This document shows positions 1 to 7,287 of a stretch of DNA of 36,764 nucleotides, one piece after another. The DNA is from Chloroflexota bacterium. Its GTDB lineage: Bacteria; Chloroflexota; Dehalococcoidia; Lucifugimonadales; UBA3495. Location of the stretch: contig JAPOQH010000031.1 of NCBI GenBank assembly GCA_026710825.1, forward strand, positions 1 through 36,764. The letters are read 5' to 3'. The first letter of the stretch is position 1, and each line of letters opens with the position of its first letter. The position numbers and the translations under genes were made by a program. The notes under the pieces were generated by a model. It saw only the letters and a program-made list of their open reading frames with translations. It was not told the DNA's origin and did not search any database.

Positions 1-566
1 GGAACGCTGTGGCTGGCGCTGGGACGCAACTCCACGCTGTTGATAGGTTAGACAGACGTTGGCAGTCGCGGAGCCTGGTATGCGATTTGTTACTGACGGG
101 GTTGGCCGTCGATGCTGGGAATCCTGCCTCACTGATGTTGGGATAAACGTACGTTTGGTCTAGACATAGTTAGGATATACGTTCTTATGGCGTGGTGTCA
201 AGGGGTCGTGTCGGGGTTATTTTTTACCGGGATGAACAGGATGAACGGGATGGACAGGAAATTCTTGTGATTGGGCGTGGGTTTGGGTGACGGAGGGATG
301 GTGGAGGCGAGGGGGTTGGGGACGGGCGAATGATTGTTCGGCCCTACGTTGGGGGTGGTTGGTCGGGCTTGTCGTGAGCGGGCCGTTGACTGGCTGGAAG
401 TGGATGGAAGGCTGCGGGTAATGTCGAACGTGGTGGCTGATTGGGTTTTGGTAGTGCGCCATGCGCTCAGCCAGGGGGTTGATAGACCGTCAAGCTGGTG
501 GATGGTATTGTGGCGACAGTGTTGGTTGGTGGTGGCGGTTGGAGCCGGGGATTTTCGGAGGCGATC
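1..566. other. Left-edge region without a convincing gene
   Basis: I see no coding sequence with family features in these 566 bases. The visible structure is a short 9-bp tandem repeat at 230-259 and a degenerate copy of the palindromic intergenic repeat at about 323-346. The stretch at 145-190 is comparatively AT-rich and could hold a promoter, but I cannot match both hexamers. Short open frames here lack ribosome binding sites. Confidence 0.6.
230..259. repeat. 9-bp tandem repeat, three units
   Basis: Three consecutive units ggatgaaca, ggatgaacg and ggatggaca, followed by a partial gga. They lie in the gene-free left edge. No function can be assigned. Confidence 0.7.
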
Positions 567-1388
567 ATGTTGAAGGCGGAGCGCGACAAGCTGATGAGCG
601 GGTTGAGTTACGGGGAACGGAACGACCTGCGGCGGGTTGTCGCTGCCATCAAGGAGGCGAGGGGAGGCAGTCCCGACGCGCCGGCCAACGCTGGACGGAG
701 TATGGGTGGGAGTTTCGACGCGCCGGCCGACATTGGGCGGGGTACGGGACCGAGCCCGGGACGGATCACGGCGCGGGAGTTGCTGGACGGGTGGCAGGAA
801 GAGTTGCCGTCGGACGTTCGCGCGGCGCTGGAAGCAACGCTGGTTCGAGATGAGATGGGCCCGAGGGTTGGCGAGGATGCACCCGATTTTTCGCTAAAAC
901 GGCTGGGTTCCGAGGAACGGGTGCGGTTGTCGGATTATCGCGGGCGACGGCCGGTGGCGTTGGCCTTCGGCAGCTACACTTGACCGCCCTTCCGCGCTCA
1001 GTCTGAGCGGATGACGCAGATTTACCGGCGTTACGGGGACGACGTGGAATTCTTCGTGGTCTACGTGCAGGAGGCGCATCCCACCGACGGGTGGCAGACG
1101 GACAGCAACATCGAGGAAGGGGTGCTTTTCAGACAACACCAGAGCTACGACGAGCGCGAATTGGCGGCGCAATCGTGCAGCATCGACCTGCAGATCGGCC
1201 TGCCCGTGATCGTAGAGGAGATGGACAACGCCGTCGACGAGGCTTATGGCGCTGCGCCGGAGCGTTTATACGTGGTGGACGTGGACGGACGGGTGGCTTA
1301 CCACGGCGGAGCGGGTCCGCATTTCTTCGATTTGGACGAATGGGAGCAGGCGATTGAGGCGTGTGTTGGGGTTGCGGCCGGACGGTAG
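567..1388 (+). CDS. Iodothyronine deiodinase-like selenoprotein (TGA = Sec)
   Basis: Read through the TGA at 981-983 this gives a 273-residue protein with selenocysteine at position 139. The frame stays open on both sides of the TGA. The motif around it, FGSYT-U-PPFR (134-143), is the catalytic signature of iodothyronine deiodinases. Further family motifs follow: EAHPTDGW at 169-176, DNAVDEAYGAAPERLYV at 220-236, and a GGAGP segment near 247-251. The fold is thioredoxin-like, starting near residue 100 (APDFSL). Deiodinases use Sec for reductive removal of iodine from aromatic rings; substrates of bacterial homologues are largely unknown, so dehalogenation is only inferred. The ATG at 567 is chosen because GGAGG lies six bases upstream; an ATG at 498 lacks a site. 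The N-terminal 90 residues are poorly conserved in appearance and contain a 14-residue tandem repeat (37-64). A hairpin fitting a bacterial SECIS follows the TGA. No cysteine replaces Sec. Confidence 0.9.
675..742 (+). repeat. 42-bp imperfect tandem repeat inside the deiodinase-like gene
   Basis: gacgcgccggcc recurs at 675 and 717, a period of 42 bases (14 codons), giving protein units SPDAPANAGRSMGG and SFDAPADIGRGTGP. It lies in the low-complexity N-terminal linker before the thioredoxin-like domain, so it probably adds a flexible spacer. Confidence 0.7.
993..1010 (+). promoter_or_regulatory. Putative bacterial SECIS element
   Basis: Six base pairs, 995-1000 (cgctca) with 1004-1009 (tgagcg), close a three-base loop gtc at 1001-1003. 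A seventh pair 993-1010 forms if g994 is bulged. The loop starts 17 bases after the TGA and has G first. Bacterial SECIS elements are known to sit about 16-37 bases downstream with a small G-containing loop; the loop context here resembles the CA-GGUC-UG apex of E. coli fdhF. It would recruit SelB during translation. Confidence 0.75.
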
Positions 1389-1407
1389 TCCCTTGCGCAG
1401 TAGCGCG

Positions 1408-1429
1408 GGTGTCGGGTTTCACCGACACC
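1408..1429 (+). terminator. Hairpin after the selenoprotein gene
   Basis: ggtgtcgg (1408-1415) pairs perfectly with ccgacacc (1422-1429) across a six-base loop, 20 bases after the stop codon. There is no T-tract, so this is a possible factor-assisted terminator or mRNA-stabilising hairpin. Confidence 0.4.
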
Positions 1430-1453
1430 GCAATGACGTTTGCGCGATAAGCG

Positions 1454-1478
1454 GGGGCGAATGATTATTCGCCCCTAC
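1454..1478. repeat. Palindromic intergenic repeat, copy 1
   Basis: Arms ggggcga/tcgcccc around the core atgattat, followed by tac. It lies 66 bases after the selenoprotein stop codon in a convergent gap. It is a member of the family described in the findings. Confidence 0.85.
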
Positions 1479-1524
1479 GAATTGGGGAGTACCCGGATAT
1501 GTCGCGGTGTTGTTGGGGAACGAC

Positions 1525-1548
1525 GGGCGGGGCATGCCCCGCCCCTAC
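1525..1548. repeat. Palindromic intergenic repeat, GC-core variant
   Basis: gggcggggcatg followed by ccccgcccctac. The outer arms match the family but the core is replaced by the palindrome gggcatgccc. It lies 46 bases from the stop codon of the SelA-like gene. Confidence 0.75.
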
Positions 1549-1593
1549 GGTTGACGGCCCATCCTGCGGACGGGTTGGGTGGGTTCCGTAAGG

Positions 1594-2736
1594 TCAGGCG
1601 GTGAGGATTTCGCGGAGGCGTCGGATCACGACGTCGGTTTCCGGCTCGGTGAGGTTGAGGGGGTCGACCATTAGCTCGTCGGGCGGGCCGAGTTGTTGGA
1701 GGAAGATGGGCGGGTCGCCCTGCTGGAGGGCGGCTGAGACCTCGCGGGGTGACGGGCCAGACCAATCATCGCCGCCGAAGTTGAGAACGGCGGAGGGGAT
1801 CAGGTGGTTGAATCCGTCGTGCTCCAGGGTTACGCGGAGTCCCGGCACCTCGACGAGGCTGTCGACCACTCGCTGGGCGAGGGTACGGTAGTAGTCCATT
1901 TCCGCTTCCTCGTCCTCCTCCACGAACATGGTCAGGGCGGTCACGAGGCCGAGGACCTCTTCCTTGGCGACCTTCATGGGGCGGCCGAGGAACTGGGCAG
2001 GACTGGCGTTGGCGAGGGCGGCGTCGATGAGGTCGGCGCGGCCGCACAGGATGCCGGTACCCTGGGGTCCGCGCACGCCCTTGCCGCCGCTGAATATGAC
2101 CATGTCCGCGCCGTCGTTGAGATAACGGTGGAGGTTGGCGCGCGGAGGCAGCATGGACGCGGCGTCGACGATGACCGGCACGTCGTGGGCGTGGGCGATC
2201 TCGCAGACCTGGTCGAGGGGCAGCATGCGACGGCTGGTGTAGGGGGCGCACAGGTAGGCGACGGCGGCGGTGCGCTCGTTGATTGCCGCTTCCATTTCCC
2301 AAGGGTGGCTGTACAGGTAGTTCCCGACCTCGACGATTTTTGCGCCGGCGGCGCGGTAGGCGTGGTCGTAGGGGAAACGGTGCATGGTCTGGATGATGAT
2401 CTCGTTCTTCATGCCGTCGGTGTCGGGCAGGCGGTGCATCTGTGCGGGGTCGCTGCCGGCGATGCAGGCGGCGGCCTGGAGCAGCAGTCCACCGGCCGCG
2501 CCGCTGCTGACCATGGCGGCTTCCGCGCCGACCAGGCGCGCGATCTCCTCGCCGGCCCTGCGGTTCAGTTCGTCGATGTTGACCATGACGCGGGATGCGC
2601 CGGCCATCTGCTCCAGCACCTCGGGGCGCGTGCGGGTGCCGCCCAGGCGGGTCACCGAGCCGGATGCGTTGATGATGGGGGTGACGCCGAGGCTGCGGTA
2701 GGCCTGTTCGGCGTCGGTGTGGTTCTGTTGAGTCAA
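1594..2736 (-). CDS. SelA-fold PLP-dependent enzyme (DgaE-like)
   Basis: A 380-residue fold-type I PLP enzyme of the SelA/DgaE superfamily. The PLP lysine is predicted at K219 in FSGGKGVRGPQGTG, with the pyridine-binding aspartate at D191 in VPVIVDAAS. True SelA (selenocysteine synthase) is about 460 residues, with an extra N-terminal domain and a characteristic SRGEL motif; both are missing here, and the corresponding segment reads TMHRFPYDHAY as in D-glucosaminate-6-phosphate ammonia-lyase-type proteins. I therefore infer an amino-acid or amino-sugar lyase/racemase rather than SelA. The start codon is TTG at 2736 with GGAGG four bases upstream. The gene converges on the selenoprotein gene, so the two are not co-transcribed. 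The GT39-like membrane protein ends 79 bases upstream on the same strand. The proximity to a selenoprotein is tempting but may be chance. Confidence 0.8.
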   Translation of the reverse strand: MTQQNHTDAEQAYRSLGVTPIINASGSVTRLGGTRTRPEVLEQMAGASRVMVNIDELNRRAGEEIARLVGAEAAMVSSGAAGGLLLQAAACIAGSDPAQMHRLPDTDGMKNEIIIQTMHRFPYDHAYRAAGAKIVEVGNYLYSHPWEMEAAINERTAAVAYLCAPYTSRRMLPLDQVCEIAHAHDVPVIVDAASMLPPRANLHRYLNDGADMVIFSGGKGVRGPQGTGILCGRADLIDAALANASPAQFLGRPMKVAKEEVLGLVTALTMFVEEDEEAEMDYYRTLAQRVVDSLVEVPGLRVTLEHDGFNHLIPSAVLNFGGDDWSGPSPREVSAALQQGDPPIFLQQLGPPDELMVDPLNLTEPETDVVIRRLREILTA

Positions 2737-2815
2737 GGGGCCTCCCTGGATACGAACGGGGGTGGTTGCGGTGCATTATAGCAAGGGGGCGACGTGTGCT
2801 CGCGAGTACCGGACG

Positions 2816-4636
2816 TCAAGGTTGGGCTGCGCATTGGTAACAGAAAGACACGGCGGCAGTCTCGCCCAGCAGATTTTCCACGCGGCGCAGCGTGTGCTCG
2901 CTGTTCATGTGTACGGCCAGCCTGGTCAGCTCGCTGATGCTTTCGTTGGGCAGGCCGTGGGCATGGCCGACCACCACCAGCGTACTTGGTTGGATGTCGA
3001 CAGGCGATGGCAGTTCGTCGAGGATCACGATAGGTGCGTCGCTGTCGGGGTACATCCATTTTTCGTCGTTGTACCCACAATGTCCGCCGGACGTGGTGAG
3101 GAGGACCGATTGGTATTTGAGTGGTTCTTCGCTGATGACGCGGCAAACGTTGTACTGGTTATTGGCGAATTCACGGAGGACCGCCGGATCCGCCGCCATG
3201 CGGACCACTGATGTGACATTTAGCGCGATTATGAGCAGGAACAATGCGGGGAGATAGATCACAACCGGCCTGAACCTCGCACTGGCCCACAGGCGTCGTG
3301 TAAGGTCGTCCGCAGCGATGGCCGTCGATATGATCAGCAGGGAGAATATGGGCACCAGGATGCCGACGTTGAAGTTGTTGGCAACGAGCCCGAACAGGAA
3401 GATAGTCAGGAGCGCCACCAGCGCCGCGATTCGGAGGAGGGCGATGCGGGGCCGCCATAACACGTACAGGAATCCTGCGGCGAACATCAAGCCGACCAGT
3501 CCGGGCACGACCGAACCGTGGGGCTGTCGGTAGGCCAACGGCGCCGGCGTTTCCGATTGGCCGATCAGGACCTGAATGTAATCCCACATCTTTACAACGG
3601 ACAGCTTCAACTCGGCCAGGTCAGTCAGCGGGAAGGGCCGGTCGTGAGCATGGCGGAAATAAGTTTCGAGCAGGTAACTGCGTTTCGGATCTTCTACAAA
3701 GTCTGTGAGAACCACGGCGCCGACCAGAGTGAGGCACAATACGTAAAGGCTTGCTGCCCACAGGGCGGTACGCCTCTCAGGGCCGTTCGGCGCGTAAAAT
3801 GCTTGCCAGAGCCACGCGAGACCCGGGACCGCGATTACCCATTTGTACGGCACGTACTCGTACATGAGGACGCCGGCTAAGAGGCCAGCGAACCCGGCCC
3901 ACACGATTTGATTGTCGCGAGAGGTAAAGCTGCACACCGCAAAGTAAAACAAAAGCGTCGCGAATACGATTCCGCCGAATATCTCCTCTGCGGTATTACC
4001 GCCCAGTACCAGGATCCTGAGGCTAGCCATGGTGAACACGGCCAGGACGGTCGCGGGCCAGCCCACATCCAGACGTCGCAGGGTCAGCGCCATAACCAGT
4101 ATCGAGAGGGCGCCAGCGATGCCGAACAGACTGCGCATGGCCTCCAGCGAGTACCCGCCTATGGAGAATCCGACGGCCGCCATCCAGTTGGTGAAACGGA
4201 AGTCCAGGGATAGCTCGCTGTGTTCCAGAGTGCGGGCTGCGATGCCGCCGGTCTGGATTTCCTCGAATATCGGATGTGCCGGCGGGAGGTAATCCAGCAG
4301 CAAGTAGCGCAAAACCACTGCCAGAGCCACCAACCCCCACGCCCAGTGGGATCGCCAGTTGCCAGACCAGTCGACACCCTGCAGGGTCGCCCAGATTGGG
4401 CGCCAACCGAAGGTCAGCAAACTGGTCGCGACCAGGGCGATGATCAGCGCGAAGGTCCAGGGGTTGCGGTAATAAGAGCCGAGTTGGTGAATGAGGATTA
4501 CGGACAGCAGCAGGGGGAGCGGTATCCAGGCAGCCAGGAAAACGAACGGGTCAAATCTCCGCCAACCACTGTCCGCCGCCACCGTCCGATAGCCATACCT
4601 CTTGCAGGAGTGAGCCATCCGGTGAATCAATGCCAT
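2816..4636 (-). CDS. GT39-like polytopic membrane glycosyltransferase
   Basis: A 606-residue integral membrane protein with roughly ten or more hydrophobic helices and a soluble C-terminal tail of about 110 residues (containing GGHCGYNDEKWMYP). Overall layout resembles dolichyl/undecaprenyl-phosphate-mannose-type GT39 (PMT_2) transferases, which move sugar from a lipid carrier to protein or lipid on the outer membrane face. Support is topology plus an acidic loop after the second hydrophobic block (HPIFEEIQTGG), which could correspond to the family's catalytic acidic region. The ATG at 4636 is preferred because GAGGA precedes it by seven bases; an upstream ATG at 4696 has no such site. It is transcribed toward the SelA-like gene and divergently from the nitroreductase. 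The specific sugar or acceptor cannot be told. Confidence 0.6.
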   Translation of the reverse strand: MALIHRMAHSCKRYGYRTVAADSGWRRFDPFVFLAAWIPLPLLLSVILIHQLGSYYRNPWTFALIIALVATSLLTFGWRPIWATLQGVDWSGNWRSHWAWGLVALAVVLRYLLLDYLPPAHPIFEEIQTGGIAARTLEHSELSLDFRFTNWMAAVGFSIGGYSLEAMRSLFGIAGALSILVMALTLRRLDVGWPATVLAVFTMASLRILVLGGNTAEEIFGGIVFATLLFYFAVCSFTSRDNQIVWAGFAGLLAGVLMYEYVPYKWVIAVPGLAWLWQAFYAPNGPERRTALWAASLYVLCLTLVGAVVLTDFVEDPKRSYLLETYFRHAHDRPFPLTDLAELKLSVVKMWDYIQVLIGQSETPAPLAYRQPHGSVVPGLVGLMFAAGFLYVLWRPRIALLRIAALVALLTIFLFGLVANNFNVGILVPIFSLLIISTAIAADDLTRRLWASARFRPVVIYLPALFLLIIALNVTSVVRMAADPAVLREFANNQYNVCRVISEEPLKYQSVLLTTSGGHCGYNDEKWMYPDSDAPIVILDELPSPVDIQPSTLVVVGHAHGLPNESISELTRLAVHMNSEHTLRRVENLLGETAAVSFCYQCAAQP

Positions 4637-4805
4637 TGCGTTTTCCTCGCGCACCGACGCCACCGGTGCGGGCCTATCGTACAACCAAACTGGCACAAGC
4701 GTAATTGCGATTCAGTCGGTACAGGGTCAACGGGACGACGTTTTCACTATGGTAAGATTTCCGCGCTGTTCAAACTTGCCGTATGCACCATCTGGAGGTA
4801 GCACT
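4637..4805. promoter_or_regulatory. Divergent intergenic region
   Basis: This 169-base gap separates the start codons of the GT39-like gene (minus) and the nitroreductase gene (plus), so it must contain promoters for both. GGAGGT at 4794-4799 is the nitroreductase ribosome binding site. I do not recognise clear -35/-10 pairs or an operator. Confidence 0.5.
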
Positions 4806-5432
4806 GTGACCACCGCCGACCGATTGAATACCATTCCACTGGGGGAGGCAATGTTCTCCCAGCGGGCGATCCGCCGCTTCAAGCCGGACCCGATTCCCGC
4901 CGACGTGATGGAGGACATCATGCAGTCCGCCATCCGCGCGCCCAACGGCGGCAACAACCAGGGCTGGCACTTCATCGTCGTGCAGAACGAGGAGATGCGC
5001 CGCAAGTTGGGCGACCTGTACCATGAGGCGGGGTGGGCCAAGCGCGCCGACGCTGGCATCATGGGCCCGCAGGACATTCCGCCCGGCCGCAACTCGATGC
5101 GCTCGGCCATGCGGCTGGCCAACGAGATCGGCGACGCGCCGGTGATGGTGCTGATATGCGCCACATCCAAGGGAGCCCAGGCGGCCGGGTCTGTGATACC
5201 GGCGGCGCAGAACATGCTGCTGGCGGCGCGGGCGTTCGGGATCGGAGGCACCATCGCGACGCTGCATGCCGTGGTGGAGGAACGAGTGCATGCCCTGTTC
5301 AACATTCCCGATACGGCGCAGATTGTGTACTGCATGCCATTCGGGTACCCGCGCGGTAACTTCGGGCCGGTCACGCGGCTGCCGCTGAACGAGGTTTGCT
5401 CCTACGACCGGTGGGGCGCGCCGCGGGATTAG
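4806..5432 (+). CDS. Nitroreductase family FMN oxidoreductase
   Basis: A 208-residue protein of the nitroreductase fold. The N-terminal SQRAIRRFKPDPIP (residues 18-31) is the family's FMN-phosphate-binding RSxRxF-type motif, followed by APNGGNNQGWHFIVV, the conserved segment lining the flavin. The C-terminal half has the usual AAQNMLLAARAFGIG helix and the end motif FGYP. These homodimeric enzymes use FMN and NAD(P)H to reduce nitroaromatics, quinones or enones, and some remove halogens (iodotyrosine deiodinase belongs to this superfamily). No substrate-specific residues can be assigned. The GTG at 4806 is chosen over an upstream ATG because a strong GGAGGTA site lies seven bases before it. 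It stands alone, converging on the FAH-family gene with two palindromic repeats between. Confidence 0.88.
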   Translation: MTTADRLNTIPLGEAMFSQRAIRRFKPDPIPADVMEDIMQSAIRAPNGGNNQGWHFIVVQNEEMRRKLGDLYHEAGWAKRADAGIMGPQDIPPGRNSMRSAMRLANEIGDAPVMVLICATSKGAQAAGSVIPAAQNMLLAARAFGIGGTIATLHAVVEERVHALFNIPDTAQIVYCMPFGYPRGNFGPVTRLPLNEVCSYDRWGAPRD

Positions 5433-5439
5433 GGACACG

Positions 5440-5462
5440 CATCCTTCGACGCGCTCAGGATG
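5440..5462. repeat. TTCGAC hairpin repeat, copy A
   Basis: catcct (5440-5445) pairs with aggatg (5457-5462) around the core tcgacgcgctc. It belongs to a second dispersed family sharing ttcgacXXgctca, also at 7141-7175 and 20542-20564. It lies just after the nitroreductase stop codon. Confidence 0.7.
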
Positions 5463-5500
5463 AGTGGGTTTGATAAGGATGAGCGGGTTGATAAAACGAC

Positions 5501-5522
5501 GGGGCGAATGATTATTCGCCCC
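5501..5522. repeat. Palindromic intergenic repeat, copy 2
   Basis: ggggcgaatga and ttattcgcccc, the same core as copy 1 but lacking the terminal tac. It sits in the convergent gap between the nitroreductase and FAH-family genes. Confidence 0.85.
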
Positions 5523-5559
5523 AAATCATTGACCGTATAGCGATCGGAGACAGGGAGAC

Positions 5560-5587
5560 GTAAGGGCGACGCATGCGTCGCCCCTAC
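5560..5587. repeat. Palindromic intergenic repeat, acgcatgcgt core
   Basis: Outer arms gtaagggcg and cgcccctac flank the fully palindromic core acgcatgcgt. It ends 26 bases from the FAH-family stop codon. The different core keeps base pairing, indicating selection for the hairpin or sequence symmetry. Confidence 0.8.
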
Positions 5588-5612
5588 ATATTGCACGGCG
5601 GTCGCGGCGGAA

Positions 5613-6629
5613 TTACCGGTTGCGCTGGTAGCGGTAGTCGCTCGCCGTGCCGCGCTCGGGGGTTGCGGTGGGGTTGTTGGGCAGGTAGGCGTAGTTGGGA
5701 TCAACGCCGACCTTGGGGGCGAGGGTGTTGCGGAGGGTGCCGATGTGCTCGACCTCAAGCTCCACGGTGTCGCCGGGTTCGAGCCAGCGGGAAGCCTCGT
5801 AGCCCTTGCGGATGGACTCGCGGACGGATCCGCCACCGACGGTGCCGCTGCCGATGACGTCGCCCGGGGCGATGCGGCTGTCTTTGGCGGCGCGCTCGAT
5901 GATCTCGCCCCAGGTGTACCAGGCGTTGACGGTCTCGCCGTCGCTTAGCCAGTCATCGCCGTTGACGCGGGCGTGGGCCTTGAGGTCAAGACGGCCATCC
6001 TTGATATGGGGCATCAGTTCATCGGTGGTGACGATCCACGGGCCGATGGACGACGCTGAGTCCTTGCCCTTGGCGGGGCCGAGGCCGAAGGCCATCTCGT
6101 CGAACTGCAGGTCGCGCGCGCTCCAGTCGTTGAAGATGCAGAAGCCGGCGACGTACTGCATCGCCTCGGACGCGCGCACGTTGGCGCCGGACTTGCCGAT
6201 GACGCAACCGATTTCAAGCTCGTAGTCGAGTTGGTCGGACGCGGCGGGATAGGGCACGTCCTCGTCAGGGCCGTAAATGACCAGCGGGTTGGAGAAGTAG
6301 AACACCGGCATCCGGTACCACACTTCGTTGATTTCCCGCGTACCCTGCGACGTGGCGTGCTCTTCGTACACGATGTAGTCGCGGACGGTGGGCGGCCGGA
6401 GGATGGGCGCGCGGAGGCGCACGTCGGCGAGGGCTACGGCGGGGGCGGCGGTGTTTCCGGCCAGGGCGTCGCCGACGCGGTCGACGGCGGAGTCGCTGGT
6501 GTCCAGCAGCGCGCCAACGTCCCTGATGGTGCGGCGTCCGCCGAGCAGCGCGGTAACGTCCACCACGGCGTCATCCTGCAGGACGCCACAGCGGGGACCG
6601 GAGCCGTTGTCGTAGGTAAGGAGTTTCAT
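5613..6629 (-). CDS. Fumarylacetoacetate hydrolase (FAH) family protein
   Basis: A 338-residue enzyme of the FAH superfamily, which cleaves C-C bonds in diketo acids or decarboxylates/hydrates aromatic catabolites using Mg or Ca ions. Metal ligands are predicted at E137 and E139 (DYELEIGCVIGK) and D168 (FNDWSARDLQ). The C-terminal GSGTVGGGS loop is typical of the fold. An N-terminal domain of about 75 residues (KLLTYDNGSGPRCGVL) precedes the catalytic part, as in many bacterial members. The ATG at 6629 has AAGGA upstream. The PaREP1/HEPN-like gene ends only 18 bases before it on the same strand, so they very likely form one transcript. It could act after ring cleavage by dioxygenases such as the LigB paralogues in this window, but that link is inferred. 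Confidence 0.92.
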   Translation of the reverse strand: MKLLTYDNGSGPRCGVLQDDAVVDVTALLGGRRTIRDVGALLDTSDSAVDRVGDALAGNTAAPAVALADVRLRAPILRPPTVRDYIVYEEHATSQGTREINEVWYRMPVFYFSNPLVIYGPDEDVPYPAASDQLDYELEIGCVIGKSGANVRASEAMQYVAGFCIFNDWSARDLQFDEMAFGLGPAKGKDSASSIGPWIVTTDELMPHIKDGRLDLKAHARVNGDDWLSDGETVNAWYTWGEIIERAAKDSRIAPGDVIGSGTVGGGSVRESIRKGYEASRWLEPGDTVELEVEHIGTLRNTLAPKVGVDPNYAYLPNNPTATPERGTASDYRYQRNR

Positions 6630-6647
6630 GGGTCAGTTCCTTTTTGG

Positions 6648-7043
6648 TCAGGTACCGTTGGAATAACCGGCAAATCGCTCGGCGTCGGTAATGTAGTCGG
6701 CGGTCCGGTGGATGCGTCCCTCCACCTCGTCGACAGGTTCGCAAATGCCCAGATAAAAGCAGTCGCCGTGCAGTGTGCTCTGCCTGGCGTGATAGCGTCG
6801 GCGTAGCGCGCGGAAATCCTGGTCCTGCGTGGCGAGTTCCGCAAGACCCCGAGAAGTATCGGAAGATATTTCCGGTTCGGTCCCGGTGCGAGCAAGTATC
6901 AGGGCGTCGGTGGCGCGTTTGGTGGCGCACCAGGCTTTTTCGGCGGCGTCGCGGATGTCGCCGGCCTCCAGCAGCCGCAGCGCGTCGGCGTGGACGGCGC
7001 GGGCGTCGGCGAAGATGTCGGGTACGCGGTCAGTGGATAGCAT
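6648..7043 (-). CDS. PaREP1/HEPN-like small protein
   Basis: A 131-residue, helix-rich protein. The segment LLEAGDIRDAAEKAWCATKRATDALI (broken here: residues 25-50) is the typical first helical hairpin of PaREP1/HEPN-like proteins. An R-x4-H pattern, RQSTLH, sits near residue 90 and matches the general HEPN RNase motif, so an RNase or nucleotide-binding role is possible but unproven. It is the first gene of a two-gene unit with the FAH-family hydrolase 18 bases downstream. No dedicated nucleotidyltransferase (the usual MNT partner of HEPN toxins) is adjacent. The same small-gene-before-enzyme arrangement recurs twice more in the window. Confidence 0.7.
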   Translation of the reverse strand: MLSTDRVPDIFADARAVHADALRLLEAGDIRDAAEKAWCATKRATDALILARTGTEPEISSDTSRGLAELATQDQDFRALRRRYHARQSTLHGDCFYLGICEPVDEVEGRIHRTADYITDAERFAGYSNGT

Positions 7044-7140
7044 GGAATTTTGACTGCTTGCTTTTTTTTTGGATTGCTAAGGGGTAGGCTAAACGCTGGT
7101 GGGTGGCGTGGCAACCAGTGGTCTCGCCACTAACGAGATG

Positions 7141-7175
7141 TCCGCTCGTGGTTCGACAAGCTCACCGTGAGCGGA
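7141..7175. repeat. TTCGAC hairpin repeat, copy B
   Basis: tccgctc (7141-7147) pairs with gagcgga (7169-7175), enclosing gtggttcgacaagctcaccgt. It is related to the copies at 5440 and 20542. Confidence 0.65.
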
Positions 7176-7251
7176 CGGTTGGGACGACGGCAACCAAACG
7201 CAGCGTTCATTATCTGCGTTTGCCCGGTATCGATAATCCGAGCCGTTGGCG

Positions 7252-7276
7252 GGGGCGAATGATCATTCGCCCCTAC
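7252..7276. repeat. Palindromic intergenic repeat, copy 3
   Basis: ggggcgaatgatcattcgcc with a final cctac; here the core aatgatcatt is perfectly self-complementary. It ends 12 bases beyond the NIPSNAP stop codon. Confidence 0.85.
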
Positions 7277-7287
7277 GGGGTAAAGCG

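Noticed and set aside
981..983. TGA as an ordinary stop codon or a disabling mutation in the deiodinase-like gene
   Set aside because: The frame continues without another stop, the flanking residues form the exact deiodinase motif with Sec expected at this position, and a SECIS-like hairpin follows.
1594..2736. Canonical selenocysteine synthase SelA
   Set aside because: The protein is about 80 residues too short, lacks the N-terminal domain and the SRGEL motif, and resembles DgaE-type enzymes instead.
1804..2781. Long open frame on the plus strand opposite the SelA-like gene
   Set aside because: It is antisense to a well-conserved gene, has no ribosome site and is rich in A, G and V as expected for GC-rich shadow frames.
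4637..4696. N-terminal 20-residue extension of the GT39-like protein from the ATG at 4696
   Set aside because: A good ribosome site lies before the ATG at 4636, and the extension is charged and lacks a membrane or signal segment.
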